Positions 1-8,013 of a DNA stretch of 19,278 bases are shown in pieces. Source of the stretch: CAYOBW01 sp964402115 (GTDB lineage Bacteria > Verrucomicrobiota > Kiritimatiellia > UBA8416 > CAYOBW01). A program made the position numbers and the translations under genes. The notes beneath the pieces were generated by a model. It was not told the origin of the DNA and did no database searches. It was given only the letters and a program-made list of their open reading frames with translations. Numbering within the stretch: the stretch's first letter is position 1; the number at the start of each line of letters is the position of its first letter. The stretch covers positions 1 through 19,278 of the forward strand of contig CAYOBW010000127.1 of assembly GCA_964402115.1 (NCBI GenBank), read 5' to 3'.

Positions 1-2010
1 ATCGGCCGTTACGGATTGGGGTTCGCCAAGGATTTCCATCAGCGGTCGCGGGACGAACTGCTGGCAATGTTGGATCGGCCGACGAGCGAGCGACAATTCA
101 TCCTGTACGAGGCGTTACGCAAGGGCGCCGACATCCAGACCCTCTCGGCCAAGACGTTCATCAAGCCCTGGTTCCTGCAGCAGATGCAGGAGTTGGTGCA
201 GCGCGAGGAGGAACTGCTGCGGTATCGGGGCGGTCTGCCGCCCGATGAACTGCTGATCCAGGCAAAACAGGAAGGCTTTGCTGACCGCTATCTGGCAAGG
301 TTGCTGGGCGTGCCGGAGCGGACGGTTCGCGAGCGGCGGTTGGCGCTGGGCGTCGTCGCCGGCTTCCAGCCGGTGTACGTGAGCGGTGTCGAGAACGCCG
401 CCTACTACTATTCTACCTACAACGCTCCGGATGCCGTGCCGGTGTCGTCCCAGCGGAAGATTATGGTCCTAGGCGGCGGTCCCAATCGAATCGGCCAGGG
501 GATCGAGTTCGACTACTGCTGCGTCCACGCGGCCTTCGCCCTGCGCGACATGGACTGCGAAAGCGTCATGGTCAACTGCAACCCCGAAACCGTCTCCACC
601 GACTACGACACTTCCAACAAGCTCTACTTCGAGCCCCTGACGGTCGAGGACGTGCTGCAGATCTACCGCAAGGAACAGCCCCTGGGCGTGATCTGCCAGT
701 TCGGCGGGCAGACCCCGCTGAACATCGCCCGCGAGCTGGAGCAGGCCGGGGTCAAGATCCTCGGCACCTCCGTCGAGTCCATCGATCTCGCGGAGGACCG
801 CGACCGGTTCCGGCAGGTGATGGAGCGCCTCGGCATCCCGATGGCGGAGAGCGGCATGGCCGCCAGCGTGACGGAGGCGCTGGCCGTGGCCCAGCGCATC
901 GGCTACCCGCTGATGGTGCGGCCCTCGTACGTGCTCGGCGGCCGCGGCATGGAGATCGTGTACGACGAGGCCATGCTGCGCGACTACGTCGCCAAGGCCG
1001 TGGACGTGACCCCGGACCGCCCGCTGCTCATCGACCGGTACCTGGAGAACGCGCTCGAAACCGAGGCCGATGCCATCGCGGACGGCACGGATGCGTACGT
1101 GCCGGCGGTCATGGAGCACATCGAGCAGGCCGGCATCCACTCGGGCGACTCCGCGTGCATCATTCCGCCGGTGTCCATCCCGCGAAAGCACCTGGACACG
1201 ATCGTCGCCTACACCAAGACCATCGCCCGCGAGCTGAAGGTCGTGGGGCTGATGAACATCCAGTACGCCATCTGCAACGACACGGTGTATGTGCTGGAAG
1301 CCAATCCCCGCGCCTCGCGCACCGTGCCCATCGTCTCGAAGGTGTGCGGCATCTCCATGGCCCGCATGGCCACGGAGATCATGCTGGGCAAGAAGCTCAC
1401 GGACTTCGACCTGAGTCCCAAGTCCATTCCGCACTGCGGGGTGAAGGAGTCCGTCTTCCCCTTCGCGATGTTCCCCGAGGTGGACCCCGTGCTCGGCCCC
1501 GAGATGCGCTCCACGGGCGAGGTGCTCGGCCTCGCAGCTGACAGCGGGATGGCCTTCTACAAGGCGCAGGACGCAGCCAAGTCCACGCTGCCCACGCAGG
1601 GCGCGGTGCTGCTGACGGTGGCCGAGCGCGACCGCAGCCCCCAACTGGCGGAGACAGCGCGCCAGTTCAAGGCGCTGGGTTTCAGCCTGCTGGCCACCGA
1701 GGGGACGCTGGCCTACCTGGCCGCCCACGGTGTCGCCGCCACCCCGGTGCTGAAGCTGCACCAGGGGCGGCCGAACATCCTGGATGCGGTGAGCAACGGC
1801 CAGATCCAGCTGATCATCAACACGCCCGCCGGCAAGTACAGCGCCTCGGACGACTCCTACATCCGCAAGGGCGCCATCCGCCACCGCATTCCGTACATCA
1901 CCACGGTGGCGGCGGCCGCCGCGGCGGCGGCGGGCATTGCCGCGCGCCAGCGCGGCGACTGGGCCGTCAAATCGCTGCAGGAGTATCACGCGGACATCAA
2001 GCCGCTCTGA
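1..2010 (+). CDS. carB: Carbamoyl-phosphate synthase large subunit, 5'-truncated by the window edge
   Basis: This makes carbamoyl phosphate from bicarbonate, ATP and glutamine-derived ammonia for pyrimidine and arginine synthesis, in the cytoplasm. The frame is open from base 1, so about 669 C-terminal codons are visible; the family is about 1070 residues long, so roughly the first 400 (first ATP-grasp half) lie outside. Visible parts in order are the end of the oligomerisation domain (codons about 1-140, including KPWFLQQMQELV), the second ATP-grasp half starting at KIMVLGGGPNRIGQGIEFDY (codon about 154), conserved stretches such as MVNCNPETVSTDYD, MEHIEQAGIHSGDSAC and EANPRASRTVPIVSK, and a C-terminal MGS-like allosteric domain with IINTPAGKYSASDDSYIRKG. 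An eight-alanine run lies near 1909-1935. The partner carA is not in the window. A TTG at 16 is only an internal codon. Identification is certain; only the true start is unknown. Confidence 0.98.
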   Translation: MGRYGLGFAKDFHQRSRDELLAMLDRPTSERQFILYEALRKGADIQTLSAKTFIKPWFLQQMQELVQREEELLRYRGGLPPDELLIQAKQEGFADRYLARLLGVPERTVRERRLALGVVAGFQPVYVSGVENAAYYYSTYNAPDAVPVSSQRKIMVLGGGPNRIGQGIEFDYCCVHAAFALRDMDCESVMVNCNPETVSTDYDTSNKLYFEPLTVEDVLQIYRKEQPLGVICQFGGQTPLNIARELEQAGVKILGTSVESIDLAEDRDRFRQVMERLGIPMAESGMAASVTEALAVAQRIGYPLMVRPSYVLGGRGMEIVYDEAMLRDYVAKAVDVTPDRPLLIDRYLENALETEADAIADGTDAYVPAVMEHIEQAGIHSGDSACIIPPVSIPRKHLDTIVAYTKTIARELKVVGLMNIQYAICNDTVYVLEANPRASRTVPIVSKVCGISMARMATEIMLGKKLTDFDLSPKSIPHCGVKESVFPFAMFPEVDPVLGPEMRSTGEVLGLAADSGMAFYKAQDAAKSTLPTQGAVLLTVAERDRSPQLAETARQFKALGFSLLATEGTLAYLAAHGVAATPVLKLHQGRPNILDAVSNGQIQLIINTPAGKYSASDDSYIRKGAIRHRIPYITTVAAAAAAAAGIAARQRGDWAVKSLQEYHADIKPL

Positions 2011-2068
2011 GGGCCGCGCCCCTGACCTGGGCACTGCCGCGATCAGGTGCAGCCAAGCGCCACGTCGC

Positions 2069-2089
2069 CCGGGCCTCTCCGAGGCCCGG
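2069..2089 (+). other. Short GC-rich hairpin downstream of carB
   Basis: CCGGGCCTC at 2069-2077 is perfectly complementary to GAGGCCCGG at 2081-2089 across a 3-base loop. No T-run follows, so it is more likely a 3'-end RNA structure or stabiliser of the carB transcript than a classical terminator. Confidence 0.45.
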
Positions 2090-2217
2090 CGCCCGTGGCG
2101 TGGCTGCGGGAAAAGGTGCTGCGGCCGGTCACGCAAGGCGATCAGTTCTTGCTTCAACCATCCGGATGAACCTTTCCAGGCTGAACCGCCCCGGCGGCTC
2201 CACGGGCCAACAGAAGC

Positions 2218-2266
2218 AGCAGTTCCGTCGCGCGCAGCGCGACAGCGCGACGGAACTGCTCTTTCT
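2218..2266 (+). terminator. Perfect 16-bp stem-loop, probable terminator of carB
   Basis: Bases 2218-2233 (AGCAGTTCCGTCGCGC) pair without mismatch with 2245-2260 across an 11-base loop. A weak pyrimidine tail, CTTTCT, follows at 2261-2266. It lies between the carB stop and the promoter-like TTGACA of the next gene. The stem is long and clean, but the T-tract is poor, so termination could be partial or the element could instead protect the 3' end. Confidence 0.6.
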
Positions 2267-2269
2267 AGA

Positions 2270-2297
2270 TTGACACCCCCTGCCCGCCCGGCAAACT
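2270..2297 (+). promoter_or_regulatory. Sigma70-like promoter touching the next start codon
   Basis: A perfect -35 hexamer TTGACA lies at 2270-2275. Sixteen bases later, CAAACT at 2292-2297 is a weak -10 match (3 of 6, with the key second A and last T kept). Transcription would start at about 2304, next to the ATG at 2305, which has no Shine-Dalgarno sequence. This fits a leaderless mRNA. The weak -10 limits confidence. Confidence 0.4.
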
Positions 2298-2304
2298 ACG
2301 CGCC

Positions 2305-4914
2305 ATGACTGAACGCCGCCTTTCCACCGGGTTGCCGGGCCTGGACTACATCCTCAAGGGTGTGCTGGCCGGCGACAACATCGTCTGGCAGATCGACAAC
2401 ATCGAGGACTATGCCGAACTGGTGCGCCCTTACTGCGCGGACGCGCTCCGCCAGGGGCACAGGGTCATCTACTTCCGCTTCGCGAGCCACGACCCGCTGC
2501 TGACGGCTGAGAGCGGCGTCGAGATTCATGCCGTGGACCCGGCGCTCGGGTTCGAGAGCTTCGTATCCGCGATCCACGCGGTTATCGCGACGGCGGGGCG
2601 CGGCGCGTTCTACGTCTTCGACTGCCTGTCGGAGCTGGCCGTGACCTGGTACTCCGACCAGATGCTGGGCAACTTCTTCCTGCTCACCTGCCCTTACCTG
2701 TACGACCTCGAAACGGTCACCTACTTCGCCTACTACCGGAACTACCACTCGTTCTACGCGACGACGCCCATCACGCACACCGCCCAGCTCGTGCTCGACA
2801 TCTACCGGCATCGCGCCAGCCTCTACGTGCGGCCGCTCAAGGTGCAGCACCGCTTCTCACCCACGATGCACCTCCTGCACGTCTGGGAGGGCGACCGGTT
2901 CGTGCCCATCACCGCGAGCACCCAGATCTCGGAGATCCTCACCGCCGCCAAGTGGTCGGGCCTGAACGCCGACCGCCGCCCCAGTTTCTGGGAGCGCGCG
3001 TTCGAGGATGCACAGGAGATCGCCGAAGGCATCCGTGCCGGCCGGCGCACGATCGAGGAGGAGCGCGGGTTCCTGCAGCGGCTCCTGAAGATGGTCGTCA
3101 CGCGGGATGACAAGATGCTGCCCCTCGCGCAGCGGTACATGACCTTCGAGGACGTGCTCGACATCCGCCGCCGCATGATCGGCACCGGCCTCGTGGGCGG
3201 CAAGGCCGTGGGCATGCTCCTGGCCCGCGCCATCCTGCGCAAGGCCGGCGCCCGCTTCGCCACGCTGCTGGAAAGCCACGATTCGTTCTTCGTGGGTTCC
3301 GATGTCTTCTACACGTTCCTCGTGCGCAACGGCGTCTGGTGGGTGCGCCAGCAGCAGCGCGACCCGGCGCGGTTCCTCGAGGGAGCCGAGCAGGCGCGGC
3401 GCCGCCTGCTCACGGGTGAGTTCCCCAGCCACGTCCTGGCGCAGTTCGAGGAGATGCTCGACTACTTCGGGCAGTCGCCGATTATCGTCCGCTCGAGCTC
3501 GCTGCTTGAGGACAACTTCGGCAACGCGTTTGCCGGCAAGTACGACAGCGTGTTCTGCGCGAACCAGGGCAGCCGCCAGCGGCGGCTCGAGGATTTCGTG
3601 GCGGCCATGCGCACGATCTACGCCAGCAGCATGAGCGAGCGCGCCCTGCACTACCGGGCCCGCCGCAACATGCTGGACAAAGACGAGCAGATGGCCATCC
3701 TCGTCATGCGCGTTTCGGGCGACATGTTCGGGCGCCACTTCCTGCCGCCCGTGGCGGGCGTCGGCTTCTCCTTCAACCCCTACGTCTGGCACGAGGAAAT
3801 CGACCCCAAGGCCGGCGTCATCCGCCTCGTCTTCGGCCTCGGCACACGCGCCGTGAACCGCTCGGACGACGACTACACCCGCATCGTCGCGCTCAACGCA
3901 CCCGAGCGCCGCCCCGAGCAGAACTTCGACCAGGTCACCCAGTACGCCCAGCGCAACGTGGACTACCTCGACCTGGAGGCCAACCAGCTGGTCACGGGCC
4001 ACTTCCTCGACCTGCTGCACGCCTCGCCCGGGCTGCCCCTGCGCCTCACGACGTCGGACCTGCGCGTCAGCGAGGACAGCGATCAGCGCATCCCGGTGCT
4101 GACGTTCGAGCCCCTGCTCGCGGGCACGCGCTTCGTCACCGACCTGCGCGACATGCTCAGCACGCTGCAGCAGGCCTACGACTACGCGGTGGACATCGAA
4201 TTCACCGTGAACTTCGCCCCCGACGGCCAATACCGGATCAACCTCGTGCAGTGCCGCCCGCTGCAGGTCCGCGGCGACACGGGCGCCCCCCTGCCCGCCC
4301 TGCAGGTCCCGCCCGCCGACTGCCTGCTCGAGGCCCACGGCGCCGTGGTCGGACTCAGCCGCATCCTCACGATCACCCACGTCGTCTACGTCGAACAGGA
4401 GGCCTACGGGGCGCTCACGCTGTCGGATCGTTACGAGGTCGCGCATGTCATCGGCCAGGTCAACGGCGCCCTCCCGGCCAGCGAACAGCCTGCGATTCTC
4501 CTGATTGGGCCGGGGCGCTGGGGCACCTCCAGCCCGGAACTCGGCATCCCGGTCACTTTTCACGAAATCCGCAACGTGGCGGTCATCTGTGAAGTCGTGG
4601 GCATGCGCGGCGACCTGATCCCGGATTGCTCGCTCGGCACCCACTTCCTCAACGAGCTCGTCGAGATGGACATGCTCTATCTCGCCATGTTCCCCGGGCA
4701 GGCGGGAAACCGGCTCGACCCCTCGTTCTTCCGCGAGGCCCCGAACCACCTCGCGAGCCTGGTGCCGGGGGCGGAGCGGTGGTGCTCGACAATCCGGGTT
4801 GTGCGCGTGGCGGATACGCTCGGTGCCGGCGTGGGGCTGACGCTCGCCGCCGACGCCTCCTCCCAGCGCGTGGTCTGCTTCAAACCCGCGGCCGCGGCGC
4901 CGCAGGCCAGCTGA
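2305..4914 (+). CDS. KaiC-like/PEP-pyruvate-binding (PPDK N-terminal) domain fusion protein
   Basis: This is an 869-residue cytoplasmic protein. Residues 1 to about 225 resemble a KaiC/RecA-type fold: STGLPGLDYILKG matches the KaiC opening, but the following LAGDNIVWQID lacks the GK(T/S) of a Walker A loop. A linker with helical, charged sequence follows (about 230-285). From about residue 298 (GGKAVGMLLARAI) comes a PEP-synthase/PPDK N-terminal ATP-binding domain. Its VRSSS segment is at 395-399 and is followed by a conserved FAGKYDSVF stretch, and its final part keeps DIEF (E632) and VQCRP (Q649), the positions that contact ATP-Mg in PPDK. A C-terminal domain begins near LIGPGRWGTSS (733) and contains CSLGTHFLNELVEMDMLYL. 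There is no phosphohistidine domain and no PEP-binding TIM barrel, so ordinary PEP synthesis is not expected. I recall similar uncharacterised proteins in Deltaproteobacteria; the function is unknown. Confidence 0.88.
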   Translation: MTERRLSTGLPGLDYILKGVLAGDNIVWQIDNIEDYAELVRPYCADALRQGHRVIYFRFASHDPLLTAESGVEIHAVDPALGFESFVSAIHAVIATAGRGAFYVFDCLSELAVTWYSDQMLGNFFLLTCPYLYDLETVTYFAYYRNYHSFYATTPITHTAQLVLDIYRHRASLYVRPLKVQHRFSPTMHLLHVWEGDRFVPITASTQISEILTAAKWSGLNADRRPSFWERAFEDAQEIAEGIRAGRRTIEEERGFLQRLLKMVVTRDDKMLPLAQRYMTFEDVLDIRRRMIGTGLVGGKAVGMLLARAILRKAGARFATLLESHDSFFVGSDVFYTFLVRNGVWWVRQQQRDPARFLEGAEQARRRLLTGEFPSHVLAQFEEMLDYFGQSPIIVRSSSLLEDNFGNAFAGKYDSVFCANQGSRQRRLEDFVAAMRTIYASSMSERALHYRARRNMLDKDEQMAILVMRVSGDMFGRHFLPPVAGVGFSFNPYVWHEEIDPKAGVIRLVFGLGTRAVNRSDDDYTRIVALNAPERRPEQNFDQVTQYAQRNVDYLDLEANQLVTGHFLDLLHASPGLPLRLTTSDLRVSEDSDQRIPVLTFEPLLAGTRFVTDLRDMLSTLQQAYDYAVDIEFTVNFAPDGQYRINLVQCRPLQVRGDTGAPLPALQVPPADCLLEAHGAVVGLSRILTITHVVYVEQEAYGALTLSDRYEVAHVIGQVNGALPASEQPAILLIGPGRWGTSSPELGIPVTFHEIRNVAVICEVVGMRGDLIPDCSLGTHFLNELVEMDMLYLAMFPGQAGNRLDPSFFREAPNHLASLVPGAERWCSTIRVVRVADTLGAGVGLTLAADASSQRVVCFKPAAAAPQAS

Positions 4915-4929
4915 AAGCCGGCGCTGCGC

Positions 4930-5373
4930 TCAGTCCAGGTGCTGCGCCACGAAGTGCTCGAGGATATAGGTGCAGGCGTCCTCGAGCGAGCCGTTGATCT
5001 TCGTGCAGTACTTCACCATCCAGGGGCTGCAGTCCTTGAACGTGAAGGGCGAGAAGGCGATGACGAACTTGTTCAACACGTGCGACGCGTAAAACACCTC
5101 CATGGAGGTGCCAACCGAAGCCTTGTTGTAGTTGACAAGGATGATGTCGGCGTCGCGGACATCCTGCAGGTCGAACTCCACGATCTCGTTGGCGCTGTCA
5201 ACCTCGCGATCCTTGAAGTTCCGGCGCATCGGATCCAGCAGCATGAAGCGGTGTCCCAGCAGCTCCTTGGCGACCTTGCGCCAGGCGCGCGCCTCGCCAT
5301 CCTTCTCGTCCATGATCGGCCCGCACAGGTAGATCTTCTTGAAGCCCTGACTCCTCACCGCATCGCCCCGCAT
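4930..5373 (-). CDS. Nucleoside 2-deoxyribosyltransferase-like protein
   Basis: This small cytoplasmic protein (147 residues from the chosen start) has the NDT/PfkB-independent Rossmann-like signature. KKIYLCGPIMDE near the N-terminus is the typical beta1 and substrate loop. VEFDLQDVRDADIILVNYN supplies the acidic segment, and ASVGTSMEVFYASHV matches the family's sGTs-E-A motif, whose Glu is the usual nucleophile. Members move deoxyribose between bases or are uncharacterised relatives (Nuc_deoxyri_tr2/DUF4406-like); substrate cannot be told from sequence. Two ATGs compete: one at 5379 directly abuts GGGAGG (5385-5380), while the one at 5373 has a 6-base spacer, so I chose 5373. It is the last gene of a minus-strand run (19-26 bp after the barrel gene) and converges on the upstream fusion gene with a 15-bp gap. 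Confidence 0.8.
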   Translation of the reverse strand: MRGDAVRSQGFKKIYLCGPIMDEKDGEARAWRKVAKELLGHRFMLLDPMRRNFKDREVDSANEIVEFDLQDVRDADIILVNYNKASVGTSMEVFYASHVLNKFVIAFSPFTFKDCSPWMVKYCTKINGSLEDACTYILEHFVAQHLD

Positions 5374-5379
5374 AGTCAT

Positions 5380-5385
5380 CCTCCC
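5380..5385 (-). promoter_or_regulatory. Ribosome binding site that decides the start of the deoxyribosyltransferase-like gene
   Basis: On the minus strand GGGAGG ends immediately before an ATG at 5379 and six bases before a second in-frame ATG at 5373. Zero spacing is non-functional in ordinary initiation while six is near optimal, so the second ATG is the more likely start. Confidence 0.6.
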
Positions 5386-5398
5386 GCCTGCCCCGCTC

Positions 5399-6151
5399 TC
5401 AGAACGTCGCCGTCACGTTGACCGTGCCCACAACCTGTGTGTCGTAGCCCAGTTCCGCATCCAATTCATCGGTCGCCGGCACGTAGTCCGGCAGTACGTC
5501 TTCATCAATCTGGCCGATATACGTCACGCCGCACGACACCATGCCGTAGCGCAGACCGGCGCTGGCGGTCCAGCACGGAAACCCGTCCGGACCTTCATCG
5601 GGCAGCAGGTAGCCGAGGGTGACGCCCAGGTTCAGGCCGAGATCCACGTCCTCGATCGGCAGGAATTCGCGCCCGGCCGACACTTCGCCGTAGGCCGTCT
5701 TGTCCGCCGCGCCGCCGACACCGTAGCAGGCGAGCAGGCCCAGCTCCACGCCAACGTCCTTGCCCACTTCGGCGCACACCTCACGGTCGTCCGACGTATG
5801 CCCGCCCGGATAGGTGTACTCGATGAAGCCCAGCGCCACGTCCACCGCTTCGATGGGCAGACTGCACCACAGGCTCAGGTCCACCTCGGAGAGATTATTG
5901 TCGTCGAGCTGATTATCGTAATCGCCAATGTCCACATTGCCCCAGGCGCCCAGTTCCAGAAGCCCCAGCGTGGCCTTCACGCCCGGCTGCAGGCAGGGAT
6001 CGCTGTTGTAGGTCGTGCCGCGGAACACGTACGCGCTGACCAGGTCAACGCTGACCTCAACCTCGGGCCGGAACCCGTTCGTCTCCTGCGCCCCGGCCAC
6101 CCCCGCCGCCAACACCGCCACCGCCGCCCACGCCGTCAGTCCTCTGCTCAT
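5399..6151 (-). CDS. TorF-family-like outer-membrane beta-barrel protein
   Basis: The 250-residue precursor begins MSRGLTAWAAVAVLAAGVAGAQE, a clear Sec signal peptide with cleavage likely after AGA. The mature part opens with VEVSVDLVSAYVFRGTTYN, the Gcw_chp/TorF hallmark (a Tyr-Val-Phe-Arg-Gly strand). It continues with alternating hydrophobic/polar strands and acidic turns and ends TVNVTATF, a terminal Phe as in BAM-recognised barrels. Role: presumably a porin or small-solute barrel in the outer membrane; substrate unknown. Start choice: AAGGAGG at 6161-6167 (minus strand) is nine bases from this ATG; a longer frame reaching 6463 would overlap the upstream gene and bury the signal peptide. 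It contains six cysteines, unusual for a barrel. It lies 89 bp downstream of the FAD oxidoreductase gene on the same strand, so co-transcription is plausible. Confidence 0.8.
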   Translation of the reverse strand: MSRGLTAWAAVAVLAAGVAGAQETNGFRPEVEVSVDLVSAYVFRGTTYNSDPCLQPGVKATLGLLELGAWGNVDIGDYDNQLDDNNLSEVDLSLWCSLPIEAVDVALGFIEYTYPGGHTSDDREVCAEVGKDVGVELGLLACYGVGGAADKTAYGEVSAGREFLPIEDVDLGLNLGVTLGYLLPDEGPDGFPCWTASAGLRYGMVSCGVTYIGQIDEDVLPDYVPATDELDAELGYDTQVVGTVNVTATF

Positions 6152-6160
6152 ACCTGCAGT

Positions 6161-6167
6161 CCTCCTT
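6161..6167 (-). promoter_or_regulatory. Strong Shine-Dalgarno sequence of the barrel gene
   Basis: AAGGAGG on the minus strand is a full anti-SD match nine bases before the ATG at 6151. It fixes that start, which also gives a clean signal peptide. Confidence 0.8.
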
Positions 6168-6240
6168 GGTGCGCCCCTCGTTGAACGCGCGTCGAATAGT
6201 AGGCAACGGCAGGCCGATGTCCACACCATTCTCACCATTC

Positions 6241-7893
6241 TCACTTCTTCGCGGGCTCCCACTCCAGCACCTGCCGGTCGGCCAGCAGGCGGGCGCGGAG
6301 ACTGGCATAGGGCACCCGCTGCACGGCGAGGTCGCCGTCCAGGGCCAGGCAGGCGGCCGTGGCGGCGGACTGTCCCAGGATCATGAAGACCGGTTCCATG
6401 CGGATCGAGCCGAAGGCGATGTGCGAGCAGGAGGCGCAGACGGGCACCAGCAGGTTCGGGCACTGCTCCTCCCGCGGCACGAGCGCCCCGTACGCGATCC
6501 GGTAAGGGCGCCGCGCGGAGACGCCGATGTCGCCCTCATTCTGGACCGTGCCGGCGGGCGTGACGTAGCGCTGGACGTTATGCGAATCGAGCGTGTAGGA
6601 GCCCATCCCCACCGAGTCGGGCGTCGGGCGCTTGCCGAGGCAATCGTGCTCGGTCATCACGTAGGCGCCCACCATGCGCCGCGCCTCGCGGATGTACAGC
6701 TGGTGCGGCCAGTGGCCGTTGTCCGCGAACTCGTCCCGCGGCAGCCCCCACGGCGCCATCTTCCCGCGAATCTCCGCGGGCACGCGCGGATCGTTGGCCA
6801 GGAAGTACAGCAGCCCCTTCTGGTAGGTCTCGTGCTCCCGGAAGATCCGCTCGCGCGTGGCGTAGTCCCCGTCAGGGTAGTCGCCGTTCATGCCGATGTT
6901 GTCCGTGCTGAACGGGCCGTGGTTGTTGGTGTCGGTCTTGCCGTTGGGGATCGGGTCTAACTTCCCGAACACGTCGCGCCAGCCGGCGGCGAAAACGCGC
7001 ACCAGCAGCTCGTACTGGCGGGGATCGTAGCCGTCGGGGCGCGGGAACGGGACCCGGTTGCCCGGCACGTCGGTCAGGCACATGCGGAAGCAGTACGCCT
7101 GCACACGACGGTCGCCCGCGCCCTTCGCGCCGGGCGGCTCGGCGCTGATGCGCGGCAGCAGGCCGCTGGCCTTGTCGCCGGGCGCCACGTACGGGTCCAC
7201 CGGCTGCGCGAAGAAGTGGGCGTGGTGCAGCACCCCCGTCTGCACGCCGTTCCACGTCTCGCCATAAACGGCGTTGGCCTCGCGGCCGACATGGTACGCC
7301 ACGCCGGCTTTGGCCATGAGATCGCCCTCGTACGTCGCGTCGATGAACATGCGACCGGCGAACGTCCGGCCCGACTCCATGACGACGGCCGTGAGGCGCG
7401 GGCCTTCCTTCCTGACCCCGTTGCGGAGATCGAGGCGCTCGCCCGGCACGACCTCGACCCGCGTCTCGGCCAGGAGGTCGCGGAACGCCTGTTCCGCCAC
7501 GTGCGGCTCGAAAATCCACATCGTCCGCTGCTCGCCGTCGATCGCCGGCGACCCCTGGCCCTGGTTGCCGTAAGACTCGCGCGACTGCCAGCGCCAGGCC
7601 TCCGGGGTCTGGTAATGCCGCCAGACGCGGTGGTAGAACTCGCGCGCAATCCCGCCGATGACCGCCTTGTTGCCGGTGTCGGTCCACCCCAGCCCGCCGC
7701 TCGACAACCCGCCGAGATGCCGGCCGGGTTCGATGAGGACGACGGACTTGCCCATCCGCGCCGCCTGCACCGCCGCGGCCACCCCGGCGCTTGTCCCGCC
7801 ATAGACAACCACGTCGCGCGTCTCGCCCCGTGCGGCGGCAACCGCGATGAGCAGCGGCAGAGTAACTGTGAGTGAAATCCCCGGTATTCTCAT
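6241..7893 (-). CDS. Exported FAD-dependent oxidoreductase (FAD_oxidored family)
   Basis: The protein has 550 residues. MRIPGISLTVTLPLLIAVAAARGE is a signal peptide. The Rossmann FAD loop follows as VVVYGGTSAGVAAAVQAARMGKSV, a GGTSAG variant of GxGxxG, ending in a beta strand and acidic residue (LIEPG) that would hold the ribose. HLGGLSSGGLGWTD and FIDATYEGDLMAKAGVAYHVGRE are hallmarks of the FAD_oxidored family (PF12831). The C-terminal NLLVPVCASCSHIAFGSIRMEPVFMILGQSAATAA returns to the FAD domain. Such secreted enzymes are abundant in Planctomycetes/Verrucomicrobia-type genomes and are often linked to polysaccharide or polyol breakdown, but the substrate of this one cannot be read. An A/G-rich SD-like run lies about seven bases before the ATG. 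It is probably the first gene of the minus-strand run with the barrel and deoxyribosyltransferase-like genes. A tandem ACCATTCTC duplication (6225-6242) spans its stop codon. Confidence 0.9.
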   Translation of the reverse strand: MRIPGISLTVTLPLLIAVAAARGETRDVVVYGGTSAGVAAAVQAARMGKSVVLIEPGRHLGGLSSGGLGWTDTGNKAVIGGIAREFYHRVWRHYQTPEAWRWQSRESYGNQGQGSPAIDGEQRTMWIFEPHVAEQAFRDLLAETRVEVVPGERLDLRNGVRKEGPRLTAVVMESGRTFAGRMFIDATYEGDLMAKAGVAYHVGREANAVYGETWNGVQTGVLHHAHFFAQPVDPYVAPGDKASGLLPRISAEPPGAKGAGDRRVQAYCFRMCLTDVPGNRVPFPRPDGYDPRQYELLVRVFAAGWRDVFGKLDPIPNGKTDTNNHGPFSTDNIGMNGDYPDGDYATRERIFREHETYQKGLLYFLANDPRVPAEIRGKMAPWGLPRDEFADNGHWPHQLYIREARRMVGAYVMTEHDCLGKRPTPDSVGMGSYTLDSHNVQRYVTPAGTVQNEGDIGVSARRPYRIAYGALVPREEQCPNLLVPVCASCSHIAFGSIRMEPVFMILGQSAATAACLALDGDLAVQRVPYASLRARLLADRQVLEWEPAKK

Positions 7894-7941
7894 GAACGCC
7901 CCCCTTTCCCTAACGCGGACGAAGCCCGCAACCCAACCCCC

Positions 7942-8013
7942 TCACCACGAAGGACGCGAAGAGGGGATTGATTCAACAAACACACTTCGTGCTCTTCGTG
8001 TTCTTCGTGGTGA
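7942..8013. repeat. Imperfect palindrome with 9-bp-periodic CTTCGTG units
   Basis: Bases 7942-7963 and 7992-8013 are inverted copies with 20 of 22 pairs matching. The other two can form G-U pairs in RNA. The loop is 28 bases. The right arm extends into three CTTCGTG units at 7985, 7994 and 8003, exactly 9 bp apart. It resembles the dispersed ACCACGAAGGACACGAAG-type repeats common in environmental genomes, which give spurious His-Glu-Glu-rich or Leu-Arg-rich peptides. A copy count in the genome would confirm it is dispersed. Confidence 0.65.

Noticed and set aside
469..2157. 562-codon minus-strand open frame opposite carB
   Set aside because: The translation is low-complexity (Arg, His, Gly, Leu) with no family motif and lies wholly opposite a certain conserved gene; it is a by-product of high GC.
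2857..4749. 630-codon minus-strand open frame opposite the PEP-synthase-like gene
   Set aside because: Composition is Val/Glu/His/Arg-rich without domains, and the plus-strand protein has clear conserved motifs throughout.
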